Assembly (NCBI RefSeq): GCF_009731465.1
Contig: NZ_AP021887.1
Location: forward strand, 1,606,001-1,670,000
Direction: 5' to 3'
Source of the DNA: Streptococcus sp. 116-D4
Lineage (GTDB): Bacteria > Bacillota > Bacilli > Lactobacillales > Streptococcaceae
Length of the DNA: 64,000 bases
Shown here: piece by piece, positions 19,261 to 26,548 of the stretch
Numbering within the stretch: position 1 is the stretch's first letter
Layout: every line of letters begins with the position of its first letter
The notes under the pieces: generated by a model
The model's input: the letters and a program-made list of their open reading frames with translations, nothing else
What the model was told of the DNA's origin: nothing
Database searches by the model: none
Translations under genes and position numbers: made by a program

Positions 19261-20814
19261 CTAATTTTCCTCATAAGATTTAAACGGTTGATTCTTCTCA
19301 GGATATCGATCTGGTGTAATGGCGAGTCCCATTTGCTCTTTTTCGTGATATAACTCTTTCATAAGCGACCACATCATCAACACTAGTACTATGGAAAATG
19401 GCAAAGCGACAATAATGAGCGTGTTTTGTAAAGCTGTCAATCCACCAGAAAACATGAGTGCAATAGCAATCAAGGCCAGCATGACACCCCAAATCACCTT
19501 TTTACGATTACTTGGTTTTAGATTGCCATCTTCAGACAACATGGCCAAAACATAGGTGGCAGAATCCGCTGAGGTCACAAAGAAGGTTAAAACTAAAATA
19601 ATTGCCAGGAGTGAAAGGACACTTCCCAGAGGATATTCATTAAAAGATGCAAAAAGAATTTCTTCTGTGGCAAAATGTATCAAATCAACCCCCGAATCTT
19701 GTAGTGAAGTAGATAAGGTACCAAAAGCAGAAAACCAGATAAAACTAAGGACTGTTGGTGTCAAAAGCACTACTGTCAAAAATTCGCGAATAGTCCGACC
19801 TTTTGAGATACGGGCAATAAAGACGCCCACAAAAGGTGACCAGGAAATCCACCATGCCCAGTAAAAAATGGTCCATTGGTTAATCCAATCCCGCTTGGTC
19901 TCATCAAAAGCCGCCGCCCGAAAACTCATACGGAAGAAGTTTTGAAAATAAAGGCCGATAGAGTCTGTCATGGTGTCAAATATCTTAACCGTTGGCCCCA
20001 AAACTATGACTCCAGCAAGCAAGACAACAGCTAAAATCAAGTTTGTATTAGATAGGATTTTAACACCCTTTCCTAAACCTGATAAGGCTGAAATAAGAAA
20101 AAGAATTGTCGCAATGATGATAATGATGACTTGCACAAGACTATTATTAGGAATACCAAAGACATAGGAGAGACCACCATTGATTTGTGAGGCACCAAAG
20201 CCGAGCGTTGTCGCTACCCCAATCACTGTTGCAATAATGGTGATGGTATCGATAATGGTTGCTATTGGTCCGTCCGCATATTTTCCAAAAAGAGGCTTAA
20301 AGACGACTGAGAGCTGATATTTCTCCCGTTTACGAAAGCCAAAATAAGCCAAAGACAATCCCACCAGAGCATAGACCGCCCAAGCATGAAATCCCCAATG
20401 AAAAAAAGTAAAGCGAAAAGCATCTGCGAGAGCATCCGCACTGCCTATTTCTGCATTGGGCGTCGAGATAGCAAAGTGACTCAAAGGCTCTGCTGCCCCA
20501 TAGAAGACCAGACCAATCCCCATTCCAGCAGAAAACATCATGGCAATCCATGACGTCGTCGAATGCTCTGGCCGACTCGTGGGATTACCCAAACGAATCT
20601 GCCCTATCGGACTTACAATTAAAAAGACACAAAAAACTAAAATCCCCGTAACCAATAACAAGTAAAACCAGCCAACACTAGTTGTTAAGAGATTTTTTAA
20701 ATAAGAACTAATATTTTGAAACTGCTGGGGAACAAAGAGCCCTAACAAGACTAAAATAAATATGATGACGAGTGAAAGCTGAAAAACTTTTGTTATTTTA
20801 GAACGCTTCACCAT
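19261..20814 (-). CDS. BCCT-family betaine/choline/carnitine transporter
   Basis: Secondary transporter of 517 residues with about 12 membrane spans. The family signature is visible in FSAGMGIGLVFYG and in the Trp-rich IFYWAWWISWSPFVGVFIA, which lines the substrate site. Likely substrate is choline, betaine or carnitine, used for osmoprotection or, in mitis-group species, for choline decoration of teichoic acid; the sequence alone does not separate these. A strong AAGGAGG precedes the ATG. A dead LysR gene lies immediately downstream. Confidence 0.92.
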   Translation of the reverse strand: MVKRSKITKVFQLSLVIIFILVLLGLFVPQQFQNISSYLKNLLTTSVGWFYLLLVTGILVFCVFLIVSPIGQIRLGNPTSRPEHSTTSWIAMMFSAGMGIGLVFYGAAEPLSHFAISTPNAEIGSADALADAFRFTFFHWGFHAWAVYALVGLSLAYFGFRKREKYQLSVVFKPLFGKYADGPIATIIDTITIIATVIGVATTLGFGASQINGGLSYVFGIPNNSLVQVIIIIIATILFLISALSGLGKGVKILSNTNLILAVVLLAGVIVLGPTVKIFDTMTDSIGLYFQNFFRMSFRAAAFDETKRDWINQWTIFYWAWWISWSPFVGVFIARISKGRTIREFLTVVLLTPTVLSFIWFSAFGTLSTSLQDSGVDLIHFATEEILFASFNEYPLGSVLSLLAIILVLTFFVTSADSATYVLAMLSEDGNLKPSNRKKVIWGVMLALIAIALMFSGGLTALQNTLIIVALPFSIVLVLMMWSLMKELYHEKEQMGLAITPDRYPEKNQPFKSYEEN

Positions 20815-20880
20815 TTTACCTCCTTATGTGTTCTTAGTTATAGAAAGTTTTTGAGAAAACTTAAAATTCTATATAATTTT

Positions 20881-20889
20881 ATTATAACA
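20881..20889 (-). promoter_or_regulatory. BCCT gene extended -10
   Basis: On the minus strand TGT-TATAAT lies about 67 bases before the start codon. No good -35. Confidence 0.45.
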
Positions 20890-20973
20890 CAAAACCTTTT
20901 AGATATAGTTTGTATAAGCAGATGACAATTTCTTTTTTGTTCTCTCGGTACAAATAGCAATAATTTTGTAATA

Positions 20974-21345
20974 TCAAAGCTCATCTAGTATTTTTTCTAT
21001 TTTACTCAAGTACCTTTTATTTAATATCTTCACTAATTCCTCCAATTTCCTCACCGCATTTTCGTATTCTTCGATTTTATTGTCTAGCTGATTCTGTAAC
21101 CATTTAATCTCAGATTCAATCTGTCCAATCGTTATGTCCTGCGATAAATTCATTTTAGAACATTCATACTTAGCTAGTCTCTTGATATCTTGATTCTCAC
21201 TTTGTAAGCTTACAACGATTTCTGCCATCTTGTTTAAAGTGGCAGTATTTTCTTGCAGATTTGTAAAATTGCCAGCTGCCCAGAACTTTCCAGTTTTAAC
21301 AGCTAACGATAAGATAACTTGGTGGCTTCGCCCCCAAAACCCCAA
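20974..21345 (-). CDS. Hypothetical coiled-coil protein, start uncertain
   Basis: The open frame gives up to 123 residues from a TTG at 21345, with no visible ribosome site. The first ATG is at 21228 and would give 84 residues. The second half is Lys/Glu-rich with heptad-like spacing, suggesting a coiled coil. The N-terminal part holds KTGKFWAAGNFTNL. It follows a terminator below the umuC operon, so it is probably not co-transcribed with it. It may be a truncated phage- or element-derived gene. Confidence 0.4.
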   Translation of the reverse strand: MGFWGRSHQVILSLAVKTGKFWAAGNFTNLQENTATLNKMAEIVVSLQSENQDIKRLAKYECSKMNLSQDITIGQIESEIKWLQNQLDNKIEEYENAVRKLEELVKILNKRYLSKIEKILDEL

Positions 21346-21405
21346 TATAAATCTAAATTACAAAAAGTATAACAAATACTTTTTGATAAAATTATCACAG
21401 AAAAA

Positions 21406-21423
21406 AGAGCCCTATTGGACTCT
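21406..21423 (-). terminator. Terminator of the hdiR-umuC operon
   Basis: On the minus strand AGAGTCC-AATA-GGGCTCT forms a 7-bp stem (one wobble) followed by TTTTTT. It overlaps the stop codon of the DUF5960-like gene. A second inverted repeat (21362-21384, nine-base arms) follows. Confidence 0.75.
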
Positions 21424-21713
21424 TACAAACTAAAACAATGTCTCTGATATTCATACTGTCTAATGCCACTACTGTCTTTGTTCATCTTGATAGAAAAAAC
21501 AAAATAGTGGTCACGACCGTCTAAAGATTTGTTTTTGTTAAGTTTAAAATAATGTTTTTGAGACATAGCCATTGTGCGTAAAATATCATCAGTGATAAAT
21601 GTTAATGGTATATCTAGAGCGGAATACTTGTAAAAATCTGATTCAAACCGTAAATAAGAATCAGAAAAATAATCTAGCTGCAATTTATCATCATATAATT
21701 CTTTACGATTCAT
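21423..21713 (-). CDS. DUF5960-like small protein of the umuC operon
   Basis: 96 residues from the ATG at 21713, which has GTGAGG six bases upstream; a GTG at 21725 is also in frame but less well placed. The gene overlaps the end of the yolD-like gene by 11 bases. Charged, no signal or membrane span. Short proteins of this type accompany umuC-like genes in streptococci; function unknown. Family assignment is from memory and context. Confidence 0.7.
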   Translation of the reverse strand: MNRKELYDDKLQLDYFSDSYLRFESDFYKYSALDIPLTFITDDILRTMAMSQKHYFKLNKNKSLDGRDHYFVFSIKMNKDSSGIRQYEYQRHCFSL

Positions 21714-22068
21714 GTAATTCCTCACCTTCTATCTGGATATCGAGTATATCTTCCCTTCTTAAACGAAGAAAACTAGTTTCTGACTTAATAGATATAAACT
21801 CTTTCCCAATCTCTTTAATAGTACCCGAGACTACTTTTCTTTGATTAGAAAACTTAAAAACAAACGTTGCAGGAAATGCATTCGTATAAAGCTGCCGAAC
21901 AAGTAAAACTTTCTCTTCCATTGAGAGAGAAATGGAGATATCTTCTCTATTTTTTTCTTCCCTAAGCGAACTGCTATGTTCTGAAAGGTAAAATCCCATC
22001 CATTTCTGCATACCTGGATCTTGATAATCTCGCGCAGATTGAAAAGGTAAATAAGAACGATCAATCAT
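21703..22068 (-). CDS. YolD-like protein
   Basis: 121 residues with the YolD-type N-terminus (DRSYLPFQSARDYQDPGMQKWMGFYLSEH). YolD proteins are encoded next to UmuC/YqjW-type polymerases in Firmicutes and are thought to act as the polymerase partner, in place of UmuD. Its ATG overlaps the umuC stop in an ATGA arrangement, so the two are coupled. Confidence 0.85.
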   Translation of the reverse strand: MIDRSYLPFQSARDYQDPGMQKWMGFYLSEHSSSLREEKNREDISISLSMEEKVLLVRQLYTNAFPATFVFKFSNQRKVVSGTIKEIGKEFISIKSETSFLRLRREDILDIQIEGEELHES

Positions 22069-23480
22069 TGTAATCCGTCTAATCCTCCAGCAGAATGTCC
22101 CCCAATCAGCTTGCTTCTGGCAAGGCTCCTAGAGGCTTCTTCCAGTGCATTGGCCTTTAAGAGAGAAGTGAAACCAAATTGTTCCCGAATGGAGTCAATA
22201 GCCGTCTGGAGCCTTTCTTCTTTTTCTAACTTGTCAACATCATCAAAGAGGGAGATCAAACCAAAGGACTCGTCCACAAATCCTGAATAGTTGACTCCGA
22301 CCCTTCTGACCGCTCCAGAAGTGTATTTACTATGAAATAGCTTCAAAACATAATCCGTTAAGACAGCAGTATTATTGGTCGGTTCGACCTTCATTTGTGT
22401 GTGAATAGACGGTCTGACCTCCTGTTTAGAGAATCCGACATAGATAGAGACAAGGCTTGTTTTCTTACCCGCCCTTCTCAGTCTAATAGCTACCTGCTCC
22501 GCCATTTCCCGGAGAATAATTTCAATATCCCTTAGCTTCACGTAGTCTCTCGGCAAGATTTGAGAATTCCCCAATCCCTTGGATTTGGCTTTATAGGGCT
22601 TATGAACATTGCTCTCATCAATCCCGTTAGCATGAAACCACAAACGCAGACCAGCCTGACCCAGAACTTTCTTTAGCTGGTCGGGATTGCTGGTTGCCAA
22701 TTCCTTGATGGAAAAAATCCCCAGAGCATACAAGCGTTTCTCCATTCGCCTGCCAATCCCCCAAAAATCCGTCATCTTAGGGATGGCCCAGACCTTCTCT
22801 TCCACATCCTGGTAAGACCAGTTGGCCCTCATGGTCGGAGTGTGCTTGGCTTCATTATCCAGAGCCAACTTAGCCAGTAAGGGATTGGCATTGGACATAC
22901 CTACTGTAGAGTAGATTCCTGTCTTCCTCCAAATATCCCTCTGAATACGAGCAGATAGCAAATCCAGCTTGTCTTTACGAGAGAGACTCTTGTCTGGGAT
23001 AAAATAGTTGAGCGAACTAGTCAGGTCAATAAAGCCCTCATCGATAGAGTAAGGATAAATATCATCTGGACTGCCATAATTCTGAAAGATTCGCTGGATT
23101 TCCATATTGATTGCAATGTACTCGCCCATCTGAGGTGGCACAATCAAGGTGACTTGAGCCCAATTTTCGATGTAGCGAACATAGTCTGAGTCGGTAGGTA
23201 GCCCTTGCTTTCTAGCATTATAGTAGGAAAATTTGCGGGTCTTGACATCAAAGGGCAGATCATAGGCCCGACCAACATTTGACTTGCCAAAAATCTTCTT
23301 AAACAGGGGAGAGGAGGCTAGGATAAGACCAGTTGAATTATCCGCGCGACTCATGACACAAAGCGAGGTTTTTAGCGGATGCAAGCCCCTTTTCACGCAC
23401 TCAACACTGGCATAAAAGGATTTCATATCGACAAAGGCAATGTCACTTTTAGGCTCTCTGGAATAATCAAAGTAGCCCAT
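22065..23480 (-). CDS. umuC: Y-family DNA polymerase (UmuC/ImpB type)
   Basis: Translesion polymerase of 471 residues that copies damaged template with low fidelity. Palm residues are visible: D18 in AFVDMKSFYASVEC, and D147-E148 in YSIDEGFID. Helix-hairpin-helix thumb (WGIGRRMEKRLYALG) and little-finger regions follow. The start is 3 bases after the hdiR stop with GGAGG inside the hdiR tail. It is distinct from the DinB protein encoded at 58403, which is 353 residues. Confidence 0.95.
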   Translation of the reverse strand: MGYFDYSREPKSDIAFVDMKSFYASVECVKRGLHPLKTSLCVMSRADNSTGLILASSPLFKKIFGKSNVGRAYDLPFDVKTRKFSYYNARKQGLPTDSDYVRYIENWAQVTLIVPPQMGEYIAINMEIQRIFQNYGSPDDIYPYSIDEGFIDLTSSLNYFIPDKSLSRKDKLDLLSARIQRDIWRKTGIYSTVGMSNANPLLAKLALDNEAKHTPTMRANWSYQDVEEKVWAIPKMTDFWGIGRRMEKRLYALGIFSIKELATSNPDQLKKVLGQAGLRLWFHANGIDESNVHKPYKAKSKGLGNSQILPRDYVKLRDIEIILREMAEQVAIRLRRAGKKTSLVSIYVGFSKQEVRPSIHTQMKVEPTNNTAVLTDYVLKLFHSKYTSGAVRRVGVNYSGFVDESFGLISLFDDVDKLEKEERLQTAIDSIREQFGFTSLLKANALEEASRSLARSKLIGGHSAGGLDGLQ

Positions 23481-23483
23481 TGG

Positions 23484-24170
23484 CTAGCCCTCCATCGGCA
23501 CGAAGTTCCCAACGATAATCCCCACAATCCGAGGTTCTTCCTCATAGGAGATGAAAATATCCTTGTATTTAGGATTGATAGAGACCAGACGCAATCCTTT
23601 CTCCTCTCTATAAACCCGTTTAATATAGGTCTGGTTGTTACAAACCACTGCATAAACCGCCCCGTCATAGTCAAATCCTGTCTCTCGAATCAGAGCCACG
23701 GAGCCATTTTGGTATTTAGGTTCCATGGAGTCCCCAGACACCCATGACGCAAAATCATGGGCCAACTCCTCATTAAAGTAAACCGTATCAAAATTCCGAT
23801 CATCGTAGACCGAAGCCCCAATCCCCGCTGACATGCGTTCATAAACACGGTACTCGTAGAGGCGCTCTGGCATATCTGTCACTTTCTGGACTTGCTCCTC
23901 TTGAGATAGGTTGCGAGCATAGAGAACAACCTTCTCCTGCCCTTGCTTAGAGAGACTATTGTAGAGACGGACAATCTCGATCTGAGTAAAATATCCTTTT
24001 GGTACTTTTAAAATGTTCTCTAGCTGAGCTACCTTCTCCTTAGACGGTTCTTTGACTCCACGTTCCCAAGCTGAGTAAGCCTGGAAACTAATCCCAAGTT
24101 GCTCTGCGATCTCCTTCTGTGTCAGTTTTAACTCTTTCCTTCGAGCCTTTAATTTTTCTGGCTGATACAT
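23484..24170 (-). CDS. hdiR: XRE/S24 self-cleaving repressor (HdiR-like)
   Basis: 228 residues: an N-terminal XRE helix-turn-helix (TQKEIAEQLGISFQAYSAWE) and a C-terminal S24 peptidase with S148 in SGDSMEP and K184 in TYIKRV. The likely self-cleavage bond is A115-G116 in MSAGIG. Like LexA and lactococcal HdiR it should fall apart when RecA is activated and release the umuC operon. AGGAGG precedes the ATG. An operator-like dyad covers the promoter, consistent with autoregulation. These streptococci lack a classical LexA, so this may be the local SOS switch. Confidence 0.93.
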   Translation of the reverse strand: MYQPEKLKARRKELKLTQKEIAEQLGISFQAYSAWERGVKEPSKEKVAQLENILKVPKGYFTQIEIVRLYNSLSKQGQEKVVLYARNLSQEEQVQKVTDMPERLYEYRVYERMSAGIGASVYDDRNFDTVYFNEELAHDFASWVSGDSMEPKYQNGSVALIRETGFDYDGAVYAVVCNNQTYIKRVYREEKGLRLVSINPKYKDIFISYEEEPRIVGIIVGNFVPMEG

Positions 24171-24253
24171 ACTTCACCTCCTATTATGATGCTTTAATGG
24201 ATATTATCTCTCTTAGAAAGACTAATTTTTAGTTGCGTCACTTCATAAAAATC

Positions 24254-24303
24254 AACCAATTTGGTTTAATTTTATTATATAAAAAATGTAGACAAATGTC
24301 TAC
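24254..24303 (-). promoter_or_regulatory. hdiR-umuC promoter and operator dyads
   Basis: -35 TAGACA (24297-24302) and -10 TATAAT (24274-24279) are 17 bases apart. GTAGACA-2-TGTCTAC (24288-24303) is a 7+7 dyad over the -35, a good candidate for the HdiR operator. A second odd palindrome, AACCAATTTGGTT (24254-24266), lies near the start of transcription. Confidence 0.75.
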
Positions 24304-24331
24304 TAGGAAAATCAGAAACATCGTGAGTTTT

Positions 24332-24571
24332 ATACTCAATGAAAATCAAAGAGCAAACTAGAAAACTAGCCGCAGATTGCTCAAAACACTGTTTTGAGGT
24401 AGTAGATAAGACTGACGAAGTTAGCTCAAAACACCGTTTTGAGGTTGCAGATAGAACTGACGAAGTCAGCTCAAAGCACTGCTTTGAGGTTGTAGATAAG
24501 ACTGACAAAGTCAGTCACATATCTACGGCAAGGCGACGTTGACGCGGTTTGAAGAGATTTTCGAAGAGTAT
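24332..24571 (+). repeat. BOX element, A1-B3-C1
   Basis: 240 bp from ATACTC to GAGTAT. One boxA, three successive boxB-like units (each with a GCTCAAA...TTTTGAGG palindrome) and one boxC carrying ACGGCAAGGCGACGTTGACG. It lies just upstream of the hdiR promoter, transcribed outward from it if at all. Confidence 0.92.
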
Positions 24572-24674
24572 TAATCAAACTAAAAGGATCTAGCCCTATA
24601 CAATACAGAACTAAATCCTTTGAATAAATAATTGATCTAAGTTTTAGAATTCCTACAGAAATTCCAGTTTTTCT

Positions 24675-26147
24675 CTATTTGATACCAGACATTAGTTTTT
24701 CAATACGTGGAACGTAGAAGAGTAAGATAATACCGAATACAATTGTAATCCCTCCAACAATTCCATAGTAAGCAACTTCAGTTTCGCTCGTATAAAATTT
24801 TACAATTTGAGCATTGATAGCTTGGGCAGCAGCATTACTCAAGAACCAGATAGACATCATTTGTGCTTGGAAGGATTTTGGTGCTAGCTTATTAGTGACT
24901 GATAGACCAATCGGAGAAATCAACATTTCCCCCACAATCACAATAGCCCAACTCATAATCAACCAGAAAGGACTGACCTTAGCATCTGTCCCAAAGAGCA
25001 TCCCTGGTAACGTCATCCACAAGAAGGATAAACCTGCCGCAAATAAACCATAAGCAAATTTCTTAGAAGAGGACGGTTGCTTTTTACCCATTTTCCCCCA
25101 TAACCATGCAAAAATCGGCACATAAATCATAATGAAAAGTGGATTGATACTTTGGAAAAAGCTAGATGGGAAATGAATCTGATTCCCAAATACATCAAAG
25201 TAAAGTCGAGTTTGATCATCCGCAAATAGAGCGAGAACAACAGACCCCTGCTCCTCAATAGACCAGAAGAGTACTCCAGCGATAAATAAAGGAATGTAGG
25301 CAAATACTCGGGATCTCTCAGTGGCAGTTATTTTCTGACTAGATAAAATCTTGAAGAAATAGTAGATTGGAATGATTACCGCAATCACTGTAAAGATATT
25401 AACAATCATATCCACGTTAAACTGGTGAGTAAAGACTAGACCTATAACCACGAGAATAACCACGACAAGTGTAATCAGCAAGCGTTTAATCAAGGTCTGC
25501 TGCTCCTTCTGTGAAAGGGGATCAGTGGGGTAAAGGCTTGATTCAGGCAGATACTTCTTCCCATCTAAAACATACTTCACCAGACCAAAGAACATCCCAA
25601 TGGCAGCTAGTGAGAAACCTAGGTGGAAATTGACTTCCTGACCTAGATAACCCACTAGATAAGGGGCAACGAAGGCACCTAAGTTAATACCAAAGACAAA
25701 GATACTAAAACCTGCATCCCGTCTATCATCCTCTTTCTCATAAATTCCCCCAACCATATCTGAGATATTGGGTTTTAAAAATCCAGTTCCAAAGATAATC
25801 AAGGCAATAGAAAAATAGAGAGCCATTTGTCCAAAAGGTGTTGCCAAAGCAATATGCCCTAGCATAATCAGAATCCCACCGTAAAAGACAGTCTTACGGC
25901 TTCCTAAAATACGGTCACTGACAAAACCACCGACAACCGAGGACAAAAATACCAGCGAGCCATAAATCGCCATAACCGATGCAGCCGTGGTCTTATCCAT
26001 CCCCAACCCACCATCTTGCACACTATAGTACATATAGTAAAGTAGGATAGCTCGCATCCCATAGTAAGAAAAGCGTTCCCACATCTCTGTAAAGAAGAGC
26101 GTGGACAAGCCCATAGGATGTCCAAAAAATGTTTTCTGTTTTTCCAT
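24675..26147 (-). CDS. POT-family di/tripeptide transporter
   Basis: Proton-coupled peptide importer of the major facilitator superfamily, 490 residues and about 12-14 spans. The ExxERFxYY proton-coupling motif is present as E21-M-W-E24-R-F-S-Y-Y, and FSIFVFGINLGAF is the second PTR signature. Closest in look to lactococcal DtpT. Monocistronic with a strong promoter. It would add di/tripeptide uptake to the oligopeptide ABC systems of the group. Confidence 0.92.
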   Translation of the reverse strand: MEKQKTFFGHPMGLSTLFFTEMWERFSYYGMRAILLYYMYYSVQDGGLGMDKTTAASVMAIYGSLVFLSSVVGGFVSDRILGSRKTVFYGGILIMLGHIALATPFGQMALYFSIALIIFGTGFLKPNISDMVGGIYEKEDDRRDAGFSIFVFGINLGAFVAPYLVGYLGQEVNFHLGFSLAAIGMFFGLVKYVLDGKKYLPESSLYPTDPLSQKEQQTLIKRLLITLVVVILVVIGLVFTHQFNVDMIVNIFTVIAVIIPIYYFFKILSSQKITATERSRVFAYIPLFIAGVLFWSIEEQGSVVLALFADDQTRLYFDVFGNQIHFPSSFFQSINPLFIMIYVPIFAWLWGKMGKKQPSSSKKFAYGLFAAGLSFLWMTLPGMLFGTDAKVSPFWLIMSWAIVIVGEMLISPIGLSVTNKLAPKSFQAQMMSIWFLSNAAAQAINAQIVKFYTSETEVAYYGIVGGITIVFGIILLFYVPRIEKLMSGIK

Positions 26148-26177
26148 ACATATTCTCCTTTAACGATATAACAATTC

Positions 26178-26206
26178 ATTTTACAGAATTTTCAAATAAA
26201 TGTCAA
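26178..26206 (-). promoter_or_regulatory. Promoter of the POT transporter gene
   Basis: Perfect -35 TTGACA (26201-26206), 17-base spacer, -10 TAAAAT (26178-26183) on the minus strand. AAAGGAG precedes the start codon. Confidence 0.8.
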
Positions 26207-26423
26207 ACAAATCATGTTTTTTTAGAAAATTTTCTGACAAGCCCACACGTCTCATACTTAATTCCATCATAAAAATCCATTTCAGACTAACTTCCACTTC
26301 GGTCAGGCAAGAGAAAGTTACTTTGAGAAATCACCTTTAAAAATTTGCTCTTGTTTAGTTTAAAACATATTTCAAAACTTGAAACTTACTCATCTTAGCC
26401 TCTCCTCTTCAATAAACAAAAAA

Positions 26424-26476
26424 ATCCCTATGCCAAACTTGTCATTACTAAAATACAAGCCAATAAGCATAGAGAT
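26424..26476 (-). terminator. Terminator of the GH31 operon
   Basis: ATCTCTATGC and GCATAGGGAT on the minus strand pair across a long loop and are followed by a seven-T run. The remaining intergenic sequence (26207-26416) shows nothing recognisable. Confidence 0.75.
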
Positions 26477-26548
26477 GTAAAACTGTTACACATTAAAAAA
26501 TAAATAATTAGTAATTAAAGAATAGAAATTGTGTACGAAATTTCTCAA

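Noticed and set aside
21362..21384. Inverted repeat with nine-base arms as a second promoter operator
   Set aside because: It follows a terminator and has no promoter beside it; A/T-only arms next to T-runs suggest a backup terminator.
24391..24521. Three regularly spaced repeats resembling a short CRISPR array
   Set aside because: They are boxB units of a BOX element; the intervening sequence is also repeated, and no cas gene is nearby.
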